A stretch of 64,000 bases of DNA from Deltaproteobacteria bacterium (GTDB lineage: Bacteria; Myxococcota_A; UBA9042; PHBI01; JACKFB01), in the NCBI GenBank assembly GCA_020632695.1, contig JACKFB010000008.1, positions 1-64,000 on the forward strand, given 5' to 3'. Shown here piece after piece: positions 46,762-55,800 of this stretch (positions are counted from its first letter, which is position 1; each line of letters begins with the position of its first letter). The notes beneath the pieces were generated by a model. It saw only the letters and a list, made by a program, of their open reading frames with translations, did not search any database and was not told where the DNA came from. A program made the translations under genes and the position numbers.

Positions 46762-47255
46762 GCCCGCGGCGGATCTCGACGCTCGCCGCTCGACTGCTGA
46801 CGCTGCTCTGTGTGCTCGGGTGGGCCGCGACGGCGCTGGCGTCGCACTATCGGCTGCCCGCCGGCGGTCTGGTGAGCGACGCCGAGCAGCGGGCCCTGGC
46901 GGAGGCCCACGTCGAGACGACGAAGGCGCTGCTGGACGCGACCGCGGCGCAGAAGGACAGGCGGGCGCTGGCGAAGGCCACCTCGATCTCCTACGCGCGC
47001 CTGACCGAGCTTGCGACCCAGTGTGATCTCCTGCGGATCCGTGGCGTCGGCCCCTCGGTGGTGCGCCTGCTCCAGGCGGCGGGCACCCGCCACGCCGCGG
47101 CGCTGCGCCAGGCCCTCCCGGAGAGCCTCGAGACCAAGATCAAGGCCGCGAACGCCATCCACGGGATCATGGAGGTCCTGCCCGACATCGCGTCGCTGGC
47201 GGACTGGATCGCGCAGGCGCGCGAGCTGCCCAAGGTGCTCGAAGGCGTCCGATGA
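46758..47255 (+). CDS. secreted DUF4332-like protein
   Basis: 165 residues. Signal peptide (LLTLLCVLGWAATALA), then SHYRLPAGGLVSDAEQRAL and a helical domain SYARLTELATQCDLLRIRGVGPSVVRLLQAAGTRHAAALRQAL that looks like the DUF4332 helix-hairpin-helix-type fold, here in a predicted extracytoplasmic protein. Coupled at both ends by ATGA overlaps. It probably works with the two barrels and the downstream membrane protein. Confidence 0.8.
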   Translation: MSPRRISTLAARLLTLLCVLGWAATALASHYRLPAGGLVSDAEQRALAEAHVETTKALLDATAAQKDRRALAKATSISYARLTELATQCDLLRIRGVGPSVVRLLQAAGTRHAAALRQALPESLETKIKAANAIHGIMEVLPDIASLADWIAQARELPKVLEGVR

Positions 47256-48655
47256 GCCCGCTGCGTTGGCTCGCTCGGTCGCGGGGCCGTCTGGCGCTCG
47301 CGGCCCTCATCGCGTTGGGGATCTACTTCGGCAGCCTGCTCCCGCTGGCCTCCTGGGTGCGGGACTCCAGCCGCTCCGTCTCCGGCGACATGGCGATGCT
47401 CACCGCCTGGCTCCTGAGCCTGCTCCTGGGGGCCTTCTGCCTCTCGGTGTTGATCGGCGATCTCGTCTTCCCGCACCGCTGGCGCGAGCGCGTGGTGCTG
47501 GGCGAGGAGGTGCCTCCCCCGGAGGCCGAGAGCGATCTCCTCCCGCCTCCCATCCCCCGCTCCCACGGCCTCTCCTTCTCGTTGCTCTTCGTCGCCCTGG
47601 TGGTGGCCGGGGCCATGAGCGCCGAGGCTTTGAGCGGCGGCTTCGTCAGCGAGTACCAGCGGATCGGCTCGAAGCGGACGATCTTCCGCGGCGACAACGA
47701 GGAGCTCAAGCTGAGCCTCATCGGCGAGCTCGCCGACAAGCGCCTCGAGGTGCAGAGCCGCGACGCGGTGCAGCTCCTGGACGTCCTCTGGCGCGACGAT
47801 CGTCAGTCCGCCGCCGTGCGCGACGCAGCCATCGTGGGGCTCGGGCGGCTGGCCACCTCCTTCGACACGTCCATGGCGGCCTGGGCGCGCGAGGGGGTGC
47901 GCGACCACTGGGAGCTGACGCTCTTGCGCAGCCTGCGCTCCGACGTGGCCCCCGACCTGCGGGAGGCGCTGCGCTCGGCCGAGCCGACGCGCGCTCGCCA
48001 CCTGCTGCTGGCGCTGGGGAAGATCCGCGAGAGCGAGAGCTTCGAGCCCATCGCCGCCCGGGTGCGCGCCGAGGCGGCGGCCCCTACCGAGACCTTCGGC
48101 GCGGCCCTGCTCGCCTTGGGCCTGCTTCGCGATCCGCGCGGGCTGGCGCCCCTCATCGAGGTGGCCCCCCGGGTGGCTGACCGCCCCGAGCTGAGGCCGC
48201 TGGCCTGGTCGGTGGGCCGCCTGGCGCTCTCCTACGCGCCGCACAGCGACCCGGAGATCGACGCGCGCTTCGGCGAGCTGGTGAAGGTGCTGGGAGCGCT
48301 CATCAGCACCGGGTCGCTTCCTCGCCGCTGCGACGCTGCCTACGCGCTGAGGCTCACCGGCGACTCGCGGATCGCGCCGCCGCTCTTCGCGGCCCTCGAG
48401 CAGACGGGAGGGGAGGGGACCTGCGAAGCAGGCTACGTCGACATCGACGGGCTGGCGCCCGAGCTGGTCGGCGCCACCGAACCCTTCAAGCTGCGGCTCC
48501 TGAAGGCGGTGGCCGAGGTCGCGGTCGGCAACGACGAGGTCATCGACTGGCTGCGGCGGCACAAGGCCGACCCCGCCATGTCCGAGTTCATGCGCGGTCA
48601 GATCGTCGAGACGCTCTCGCTGGTCGAGGCCGCCGCCGCCCGCGCCGAACCCTGA
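47252..48655 (+). CDS. HEAT-repeat inner-membrane protein
   Basis: 467 residues. Three transmembrane helices (about 13-34, 48-70, 105-125), then an extracytoplasmic or cytoplasmic block of HEAT/PBS-type repeats (AAVRDAAIVGLGRLATS, ARHLLLALGKIRESESFEPIAARV, GAALLALGLLRDPRGLAPLIEV, DAAYALRLTGDSRIAPPLFAAL). No catalytic motif. Last gene of the four-gene coupled operon; it ends 4 bp before the convergent TPR lipoprotein gene. Confidence 0.83.
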   Translation: MSPLRWLARSRGRLALAALIALGIYFGSLLPLASWVRDSSRSVSGDMAMLTAWLLSLLLGAFCLSVLIGDLVFPHRWRERVVLGEEVPPPEAESDLLPPPIPRSHGLSFSLLFVALVVAGAMSAEALSGGFVSEYQRIGSKRTIFRGDNEELKLSLIGELADKRLEVQSRDAVQLLDVLWRDDRQSAAVRDAAIVGLGRLATSFDTSMAAWAREGVRDHWELTLLRSLRSDVAPDLREALRSAEPTRARHLLLALGKIRESESFEPIAARVRAEAAAPTETFGAALLALGLLRDPRGLAPLIEVAPRVADRPELRPLAWSVGRLALSYAPHSDPEIDARFGELVKVLGALISTGSLPRRCDAAYALRLTGDSRIAPPLFAALEQTGGEGTCEAGYVDIDGLAPELVGATEPFKLRLLKAVAEVAVGNDEVIDWLRRHKADPAMSEFMRGQIVETLSLVEAAAARAEP

Positions 48656-48659
48656 ACCG

Positions 48660-49742
48660 CTAGCGCAAGGCGTCGGCGAGCGCGCGAGCGCGGGGGTCGC
48701 CGGGGGTGGCGGCCAGCACGGCGGTGACCAGCGCACGCGCGCGTTCGGCATCGCCCACCCGGGCCAGCGCCACGGCGCGGTCGAGGTCGAGATCCGATGG
48801 GACCTCGGCGCTCGCCGCCGCCGCGGCGTCCAGATGCACCAGGGTATCGGCCCAACGCCCGGCCGCTGCGTCCAGGAAGGCCTGGGTGCGGTGGGCCAGC
48901 ACGACCAGGTGCGGCGCGAGGGGGGCCACCGCCACCTCGGCGAGCGATCCGGCGGCCGCTTCCGCCGCCCCGGCCTGGGCCTGGGCGGCCGCGCGCAGCA
49001 CGCGCACGGCGGGCGCTTCACCGAGCGGCGTCAGCAGCGCCAGCGCGTCCTCGTGCCGCCCCGCGTGGAGCAGCGCCGTCGCTCGCAACGCCTCGACCTC
49101 GGGGGGCTGGGGCGTCTCTTCGGGGGAAGGCGCCAGGAGCGCGTCGACGTCTCCGTCCGCCAGCTCACGCCAGGCCATCGCGACCCGGGCGCGGTTCGCG
49201 ATGGCCTCGCGGCGGGCGGGGTCGACGCCTGGGGGTGGGGGGGCCAGGATCAGCTCCAGCGGGGCGCGCACCGACTCTCCGCCCTCGCCGGACTTCCACC
49301 GCGCCAACGCCAGCAGCAGGCGCGCGTCGTCGATCGCCTGGCGCAGCGCCGGTTTCCGGGTGGGCGCGCCGCCGTCGACGTGCGCCAGATCGGCGACCCG
49401 CGAGGCGGCGTCCTCGGAGCGCCCGAGGCGGAGCAGCACCAGCGCCATGTTCTGGTTGGCCTCGGCGCTCCGGGGGTGCAGCGCCAGCTCCTCCTCGAGC
49501 AGCTTGACGGCCTGGGTGAGGTTGTCCTTCTGCAGGGCGATGAGCGCGAGGTTGTTGTAGGCGCCGCGCACCCGCGGCTCGATCTGGATGGCGCGCCGAT
49601 ACCTGGCGATGGCCTTGTCGGCGTCGCCGGCGCGCTGGGCCTCGATGGCGTCGTGCATCACGACGTCCACGCCGCGCGGCGCGCAAGCCGCGACCAGGCA
49701 GGGGAGGGCGATGCAGAGCAGCAGGCACGGGCGCATGCGCAT
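48660..49742 (-). CDS. TPR-repeat lipoprotein
   Basis: 360 residues. Signal with lipobox LVAAC, then tetratricopeptide repeats (AIEAQRAGDADKAIARYRRAIQIEPRVRGAYNNLALIAL, AVKLLEEELALHPRSAEANQNMALVLLRLG) and further degenerate repeats to the C-terminus. Likely a scaffold at the outer membrane. Starts ATG 49742 or 49736 are possible; no Shine-Dalgarno, and a weak TAGTCC box lies 6 nt before 49736. Convergent with the coupled outer-membrane operon. Confidence 0.85.
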   Translation of the reverse strand: MRMRPCLLLCIALPCLVAACAPRGVDVVMHDAIEAQRAGDADKAIARYRRAIQIEPRVRGAYNNLALIALQKDNLTQAVKLLEEELALHPRSAEANQNMALVLLRLGRSEDAASRVADLAHVDGGAPTRKPALRQAIDDARLLLALARWKSGEGGESVRAPLELILAPPPPGVDPARREAIANRARVAMAWRELADGDVDALLAPSPEETPQPPEVEALRATALLHAGRHEDALALLTPLGEAPAVRVLRAAAQAQAGAAEAAAGSLAEVAVAPLAPHLVVLAHRTQAFLDAAAGRWADTLVHLDAAAAASAEVPSDLDLDRAVALARVGDAERARALVTAVLAATPGDPRARALADALR

Positions 49743-49842
49743 GGACTACCACGGGGCAGGCGCGCTTGAATAGAACGCGCGGTCGCCGAGTCTGCTCCCC
49801 GCTCCCAGCCGGTCGGCGGCGCGCCGGTGCGTGCACGCCCGG

Positions 49843-49870
49843 TTGACACGGTGCGTCCCAGGCCTACGAT
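49843..49870 (+). promoter_or_regulatory. sigma-70-type promoter for the L,D-transpeptidase operon
   Basis: TTGACA (49843-49848), 16-bp spacer, TACGAT (49865-49870). Predicted start near 49877, about 100 nt before ATG 49977. Confidence 0.55.
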
Positions 49871-49976
49871 CGCAGCCGATGCGTGTCGGAGCCGTCGCAC
49901 CGAGCCGATCAGCGCACGAGCAGCTCCCCCATCGGCCGCGACGGCCGCCATGCTCAACCGACACCGGAGGTCTCCA

Positions 49977-50423
49977 ATGTCCCTGAAACTCGCAGCGGCC
50001 ATGGCGCTGCTCACCCTCATCCTCCCCAGCGCCCGCGCGGCCTCCGCCGATGACGCGGAGCCGGTGGGCGAGCTTCGCGTGTCGCTGAACTCCGAATACT
50101 GCAAGGTGAAGCTGGACGGTGAGGACTGGTCGGCCGTGGAGTTCGAGAACGGGGGGAAGACCCTCATCGTGCTCAACCTCGATCTGGGCCACGACAGCAC
50201 CGAGGTCACGCTGGAGCCGGCGGCGGCCAACCTGGAGCCGGTGACCTTCACCATCACGCCGAAGGACTTCAAGCGGATCCGCCGCGGCCGCATCTACTAC
50301 ATGGTGGCGACCCACAAGGTGACCTTCCCAACGCGGAAGGCGGCGCCGGCGCCGGCGCCCGCGCCCGAGAAGCCGGCGGAGCCCGAGAAGCCGGCGCCCG
50401 AGCGCGGCGGTGACGAACTCTGA
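49977..50423 (+). CDS. secreted small protein with Pro/Ala/Glu tail
   Basis: 148 residues. Signal peptide (AAAMALLTLILPSARAASA), then a beta-rich domain of about 85 residues (GELRVSLNSEYCKVKLDGEDW, TLIVLNLDLGHDSTEVTLEP, VTFTITPKDFKRIRRG), resembling a PEGA-like small beta domain, and a Lys/Pro/Ala/Glu-rich tail. ATG 49977 has GGAGG with 6-nt spacing. Its stop overlaps the presumed CTG start of the transpeptidase, so the two are probably translated together. Confidence 0.8.
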   Translation: MSLKLAAAMALLTLILPSARAASADDAEPVGELRVSLNSEYCKVKLDGEDWSAVEFENGGKTLIVLNLDLGHDSTEVTLEPAAANLEPVTFTITPKDFKRIRRGRIYYMVATHKVTFPTRKAAPAPAPAPEKPAEPEKPAPERGGDEL

Positions 50424-52042
50424 GCCTCGGCAGGCCACTGCTCGTCCTCGCGTGCCTGTGGACCGCCGGTTGCGCTGCTCGCGCGCCGGCGGTGCGGGTG
50501 GTGGCGCTGCCGCCAGACACCTCGGCGGCGCCGAGAGAGACCGACCCGGCGGGCGAGGGCGCCGCCGTGCCCTTGCTGGCGGCGACGGTCATCGACGTGC
50601 TGGGGCGTCACCCGGCAGGTGAGGTGGAGGCGGCGCTGCGGAACGCGCTGCTGCTGCAGGTGGATCGGCCGACCCGGCTGGTCACCGCGCGGGGTACGAC
50701 GGCGGCGCTCGACGCCATCCTCGCCCACGCCCGTGCGCTGCGCGCGGCCTCCGAGCCGCCGGCCGAGACAGGCCTGGCCGAGCTCGAGACGGCGCTGGCG
50801 GCCGCTTCGGGCGGTTCGGCGCCGGCCGTGCGCGAAGCCGAGGTGCTGGCCTGGCGCACCGCCTGGCTGCTGGCGAAGGCACTCGGCGGCCCGCTCGCCG
50901 ACGACACGCTCCTCGCGCGGCTCGAGCTCGCGGTGCTGGCCGACGCCGATCGCTTCTACCAGCGGCTCACCCCCACCGACCCGAGCTACGCGACGCTGGG
51001 GCAGGCGCTCGAGGAGTACCGCGCGCTGGCTCGGGCGGCGCCCTCGGAGCGCGTCGTGGGGCGCACGGCCCGCTGGCGCAGCCCTGGGCCCGGCGACACC
51101 ACCGACGCCGTCGCGTCCTTGCGCGCCCGCCTGGCCGAGGTCGGCTTCCCCACCACGCCCGAAAGCGATCCGCGCACCTTCGACGCGCAGCTGCGCGGCG
51201 CCTTCCTGGCCTTCCAGGGGCGCTTCGGGCTCGAGCAGAGCGGCCTCCCCAGCCTGGAGACCCTGGACGCGTTGGCGGTCCCGCTCTCCGAGAGGGTCAG
51301 CCAGATCGGCGCGGTGCTCGATCACCTGCGACGGTCGCGCGCCAGGCTGCATCCCGACCGGCTGATGGTGAACATCCCCGCCTTCGAGCTCCGGCACTTC
51401 GTCGGGGATCGCCTGGACTCCTTCCACCGGGTGGTGGTCGGCTCCATCGGCTACCGCGCCGACGAGAGCACGGGCCGGGCAGGGCGCCTGAACCTGACCC
51501 CCACCCTGGAGAGCGCCGTGCGGGCGCTGGTCCTCAACCCGTCCTGGTCCGTCCCTCAGCGGATCAAGGAGAACGAGCTGGACCGCAGCGCCGCGAGGGA
51601 CCCGGACTTCTACGACGGCTACGACCTGTGGGTGGACAGCCGCGGCGTGGAGCGCGCGCGCCAGCGTCCCGGCCCGCGAAACGCGTTGGGGCGGGTGAAG
51701 TTCGTGTTCGACGGCGGAGACGGGATCTACCTGCACGACACGCCGCTGCAGCGCGGCTTCGACAAGCGGGTGCGGACGCTGAGTCACGGCTGCGTGCGCG
51801 TGCAGGAGGCGTTGGCGCTGGCGCAGCGCGTCATGGAGGTGGACGGACACCCGACGCCCTGGGCTCGCGCTCGGGCCATCCTGGCCGGGAGGCGGGAGAC
51901 GGAGCTCGAGCTGGTGCGGCCGCTGCCCATCTTCATCGAGTACCTGGGCGTGGGCGCCGACCAGGAGGGGGCCCTGCGCTTCTACCCGGACGTCTACGGC
52001 TGGGGCGTGGTGCGCGGCGCGGAGCAGCCGGCCGCGCCCTGA
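50420..52042 (+). CDS. L,D-transpeptidase (YkuD domain) lipoprotein, probable CTG start
   Basis: About 540 residues. The catalytic YkuD segment FDGGDGIYLHDTP...LSHGCVRVQEA (His, Ser-His-Gly-Cys-Arg) lies near residues 430-460; a peptidoglycan-binding-like helix bundle FDAQLRGAFLAFQGRFGLEQSGLPSLETLDAL precedes it. The family crosslinks peptidoglycan 3-3 or attaches proteins, as in YcbB-type enzymes. The first conventional start is GTG 50492, but the 24 upstream in-frame codons encode a lipoprotein signal (LLVLACLWTAGC). The only start-like codon before it is CTG 50420, in a CTGA overlap with the upstream stop. Confidence 0.8.
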   Translation: MSLGRPLLVLACLWTAGCAARAPAVRVVALPPDTSAAPRETDPAGEGAAVPLLAATVIDVLGRHPAGEVEAALRNALLLQVDRPTRLVTARGTTAALDAILAHARALRAASEPPAETGLAELETALAAASGGSAPAVREAEVLAWRTAWLLAKALGGPLADDTLLARLELAVLADADRFYQRLTPTDPSYATLGQALEEYRALARAAPSERVVGRTARWRSPGPGDTTDAVASLRARLAEVGFPTTPESDPRTFDAQLRGAFLAFQGRFGLEQSGLPSLETLDALAVPLSERVSQIGAVLDHLRRSRARLHPDRLMVNIPAFELRHFVGDRLDSFHRVVVGSIGYRADESTGRAGRLNLTPTLESAVRALVLNPSWSVPQRIKENELDRSAARDPDFYDGYDLWVDSRGVERARQRPGPRNALGRVKFVFDGGDGIYLHDTPLQRGFDKRVRTLSHGCVRVQEALALAQRVMEVDGHPTPWARARAILAGRRETELELVRPLPIFIEYLGVGADQEGALRFYPDVYGWGVVRGAEQPAAP

Positions 52043-52093
52043 GGCCCGTGGGCAGAGCCGGCCGGCCGGCGCCGCGCGACGCGGCCGAGCCGC

Positions 52094-52804
52094 TCAGACC
52101 TCGAAGTGTGCGAGGTCCTCGCCCAGCCCCTCGGCCTCGAAGTAGCGCGAGAACACGGTGTAGACCACCAGGTCCTGGTCGGACTCGCTGATCTCCGTGA
52201 AGCGCACGGCGACGCGCCGGGTGCCGTCGATGTCACGGGGCTCGCTCACGACCTCGCCGATGACCGCGATGACGGAGGGGGAGGGCAGGGGCAGCTCGAC
52301 CCGGATGTCCAGGAGGTCGCTGACCTTCACCGGGCCCTTGTCGGCCGGAAAGTCGAGCTGGATGCCCGAGCCGGAAAGGTTGATGGACTGGGTCTCCATC
52401 TCCTCGAGGGGCACGCTGCGCTTGCTCTGCGCCGCCATCGCCTCCTCGACGCTGGGGACGCCTGCGGCCTGGGCCCACACACGGGCGTCGACGTCCGCGC
52501 GCCGGAAGTCGCGGCGGTCACCCTCGGCCACGTCACCGACGGGCTGCACCGTCAGGCGCTCGCGGTCGATGGGCTCGCGCACCACGGCCTTGAGCCGCAG
52601 CACGCGGTCGCCGCGGGTGTAGAGCAGGGTCAGCGGCTGCGCGCGCTCGAAGGGCGGCGGCTCGGAGAGCGTCGTGTCGATGTGCAGACCGATCGAGTTC
52701 TGCTTCGCGACCAGCGCGCGGGCCGAGGTCACGTAGATGTTGCCATCTCGCACCGAGACCATCGTGACGAACTGATCCTCGTTCGGAAGCGGCTTGTCGG
52801 GCAT
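52094..52804 (-). CDS. PilZ-domain protein
   Basis: 236 residues. The N-terminal 110 residues form a YcgR-N-like beta region (VTMVSVRDGNIYVTSARALV, LLYTRGDRVLRLKAVV); the PilZ part has RRDFRR (RxxxR) and NLSGSGIQLDFP (N/DxSxxG), the residues that bind cyclic di-GMP. ATG 52804 has GAGGAGAG just upstream. It follows the FHA/coiled-coil gene by 59 bp, and the two are likely one transcript. Confidence 0.9.
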   Translation of the reverse strand: MPDKPLPNEDQFVTMVSVRDGNIYVTSARALVAKQNSIGLHIDTTLSEPPPFERAQPLTLLYTRGDRVLRLKAVVREPIDRERLTVQPVGDVAEGDRRDFRRADVDARVWAQAAGVPSVEEAMAAQSKRSVPLEEMETQSINLSGSGIQLDFPADKGPVKVSDLLDIRVELPLPSPSVIAVIGEVVSEPRDIDGTRRVAVRFTEISESDQDLVVYTVFSRYFEAEGLGEDLAHFEV

Positions 52805-52863
52805 TCCCACTCTCCTCAGCGCGGCGGGGGCGAGACGTCGCCCGGGTGCCGGTTCAACTGGCA

Positions 52864-55800
52864 TCAATCGTCGAGCAGACGCCTGAAGTCCTTCAGCTTC
52901 TGCTTCACTTCTTCGCTCGTGTCACGCAGCGCGTCCAGGGTATCGCGCAGGCCGCCGAAGGTCTCGTCCCTCGCGTCGGTGCTCGCGAACGCGCCTTCCT
53001 CGATGTCCTCGACGAACTGGATGGTCAGCGCGACGTCGTTGCGCCAGGTGGAGGCGCGATCGTTGAGCTCCTCGTAGAGCTTCACGACCTTGGCGTGGAA
53101 CGCGCCGGTGTCGCCACCGCCGCCGCTCGCTGCGCCCGCCGCCGCCTGCAGGGACGCCACCTGCTCGCGGAGCGCGTCCACCTCACCAGCGGCTGCCTCG
53201 GCGGCCTCCAACGACTCGCGCAGGCGCTCGGCCTTGGACTCCAGCCGGTCGCGCTCCTCGCGCAGCAGGCTCAGCTCCTCCTCGAGGCGCGTCAGCCGCT
53301 CCGGGTCCACGTCGCTCGCCTTGGCGGCCTGGGCCTCGGCCTCCTCGAGCAGGCTGGCGATCTTCTTCACGTGCCGCTTGTTGGCGGCCATCAGCTCTTC
53401 CTGCTCCTGCTCGCTCGCCTCGGCCCTCGCGCGAGCCGCTTCCAGCTCGGCCTTCAGCGCGTCGAGCGCCTCGCTGGTCTCGGCGCTGGCTGCCGCTCCG
53501 GCCTGGGCCTCCGCCGCAGCCTCCTGCGCCGCCTTGGCTTCCTGCTCGGCCCGCTCGGCGCGCTCGGTGGCGGCCTTGGCCTCCGCCTGGGCCTCGGCCA
53601 GCGCCTTGTCGGCAGCTGCGCGCGCGGCCTCCGCCTCGCCACGACCGGCGCCGGCTGCCTCCGCCTCGCTCCGAGCCGCGGCGAGCTCACGCTCCGCGGC
53701 CTCCTTGGCCGCCACCGCCTCGGCGAGAGCCGACTCCGCCTTGGCGCGCTGCTCCTCCGCCTGGCTCAGCTTCTCGTCGGCCTGGCTGCTCGCGCGCGCC
53801 TCGGCCTCCGTGAGCTTCCTGGCGGCGTCCTCGCTGGCCGCCACCGCCTCGGCTCTGGCCTTCTCGGCCTCCGCCACGCGCTTGTCGGCGGCCTCGGCCC
53901 GCTTCTCCGCACTGTCGGCGCGCTTGCTCTCAGCCTCCAGCCGCTTGTCCGCCTCGTCCCGCGCCGCCCGCAGCTCTGCCAGCTCCTGCGCCATCGCCTC
54001 CTGGGCCTGCCCGCCCTGGGCCTGGATCTTCTCCAGCGCCTTCTCGGCGTCGCGCAGCTTCTTCTCGGCGGCCCCGCGCGCCTTGGTGGTGGCGTTGAGC
54101 TCGTCCTGGGCCTGCGACCGCTCCTCCTGCGCCGCGGCCAGCTCGCTGACGAGCTGCTTGTGCGCGTCGTCCAGCTTCTTCCGCTCGAGCTCCAGCGACG
54201 CCACGGTCTCCTTGGCGTGCTTCAGCTCGCTCTTCACCGCGTCCAGCGCCTCCTTCTGCTCGGCCACCTTGGCTTCGCGCTTCTCGGCGGCCGCCTCGGC
54301 GCTGGCGAGCTTCTTCTCCAGCGCCGCCCGCTCGCCGGACAGCTCCTTGACCCGCGCGCTCTGCTCGGCCAGCGACTCCTTGACCCCATCCAGCTCCGCG
54401 CCGATCTGGTCGGCCCGCTCCAGCGCTTGCGCCCGCTCGGCCTGCGCCTTGAGCGCCGCCTTCTCCAGCTCGGCGATCTGTGCTCGGAACTCGGCCACCT
54501 CCTCGGCGCCGGCGGACCCGACCAGCAGCTCCTTGAGCTGCTCCAGGTCCTGCTGCGCCTGCTGTCGCGCCGTCTCCGACTCCCGGAGCTGACCCTCGAG
54601 GGTCGCCGCGCTCTGGCTCTCGGCGCTGGCCGAGGAGCGCAGGCTCTCGAGCTCCGCCTCGAGCCGGGCCACCGACGCCAGCGCGTCCTTGCGCGCCTCC
54701 TGCACGCTCTCGAGCCGCTGCTCCAGGTCGGCCACCTCGCCGGGCTGGGGCGCCGCCACCAGGGCCTGGTTGAGGCTCTCGACCTCGCGGTGCAGGGCCT
54801 CCACGCGCTCGCTCTGCGCGCTCTCGAGCGCCGCGATCTGCTCGGCCCGAGCCTCGAGGGCCTCCTGCTGCTCGGCGATGCGGGCCTCGAGCTCGGCCCG
54901 GGCCATCTCGGCGTCGGCCACGCGCTGGGCCTCGGCCTCCCGCTCGGCCGCCAGTGCGCGACTGCGCTCCTCGCCGCCCTCGACCGCCTCGCGCAGATCG
55001 TCGCGCTCGGCCTCCGCCGCTTCGAGGGAGCGCCGCAGCTCATCGAGCTCGGCCTGCAGCTCCTCGGAGCGCGTCGCGCTCTCGGCGCTCGCCTCGGCCT
55101 GCGCGCCCAGCTCCGCCAGCTCGTCGCGCAGGCGAGCCAGCTCCTGCTCGCGCTCGGCGGCGACGCCCTCGGCTGCCTCGGCTCGCGAGGTGGCCTCGTC
55201 ACGCTCCAGGGCGAGGGTCTCGAGATCCTCGGGCCGCGCCGCCAGGGCGAGGGCCTCCTCGAGCTCCGCCACACGCGCGGTGAGCGCCTCCGCCTCGGCG
55301 TCGTGGGCCTCCAACGCAGCGCGCGCCTCGGCCAGCGCCTCCTCCAAACCAGCGTCCGCGCCGCCGCCCTCGACCGCCGGCGCCTCGCTGCGCGTGCTCT
55401 CCAACTCGGCGCGCAGGGCGTCCAGCTCGGCTTCCAGCTCCGCCGTGCGAGCCTCGGCCGTGGCCCGCGCTTCGGCCTCGCGCTCCTCGCCGGCGATCGC
55501 CTCGTCGGTGGCGCGCTCGAGGCTCTCCACCTGCAGGCGCAGCAGCTCCAGCTCCTCCTGCCGTGCCCGAAGCGCCTGCTCCAGCGCGCCATGATCGGCC
55601 TGTGGCCGGGCGGGTGGGGGCGGCTCGTCGGGGGGCAGGGAAGGGGGGGACAGGGTCGCCTGGGCCGCCTCGATGAGCCCCTCGGCCTCGGCCGTGGGTG
55701 AGGAGGCCGGGCTGTCATCGACGGTGGCGTACTCGCTCGACGCCTCGTCGAAGGACGGCAGCGCGATCGCCTGGACATCCGCCGCGGCCTGGGGGGCCTG

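Noticed and set aside
52057..52070. GCCGGCCGGCCGGC palindrome between the transpeptidase and PilZ genes
   Set aside because: Short GC-only palindrome expected by chance at this base composition; too weak to call a terminator.
52846..55701. 951-codon Leu/Arg-rich frame opposite the FHA/coiled-coil gene
   Set aside because: Antisense of the Ala/Glu/Arg heptad repeats; no domain or start signal.
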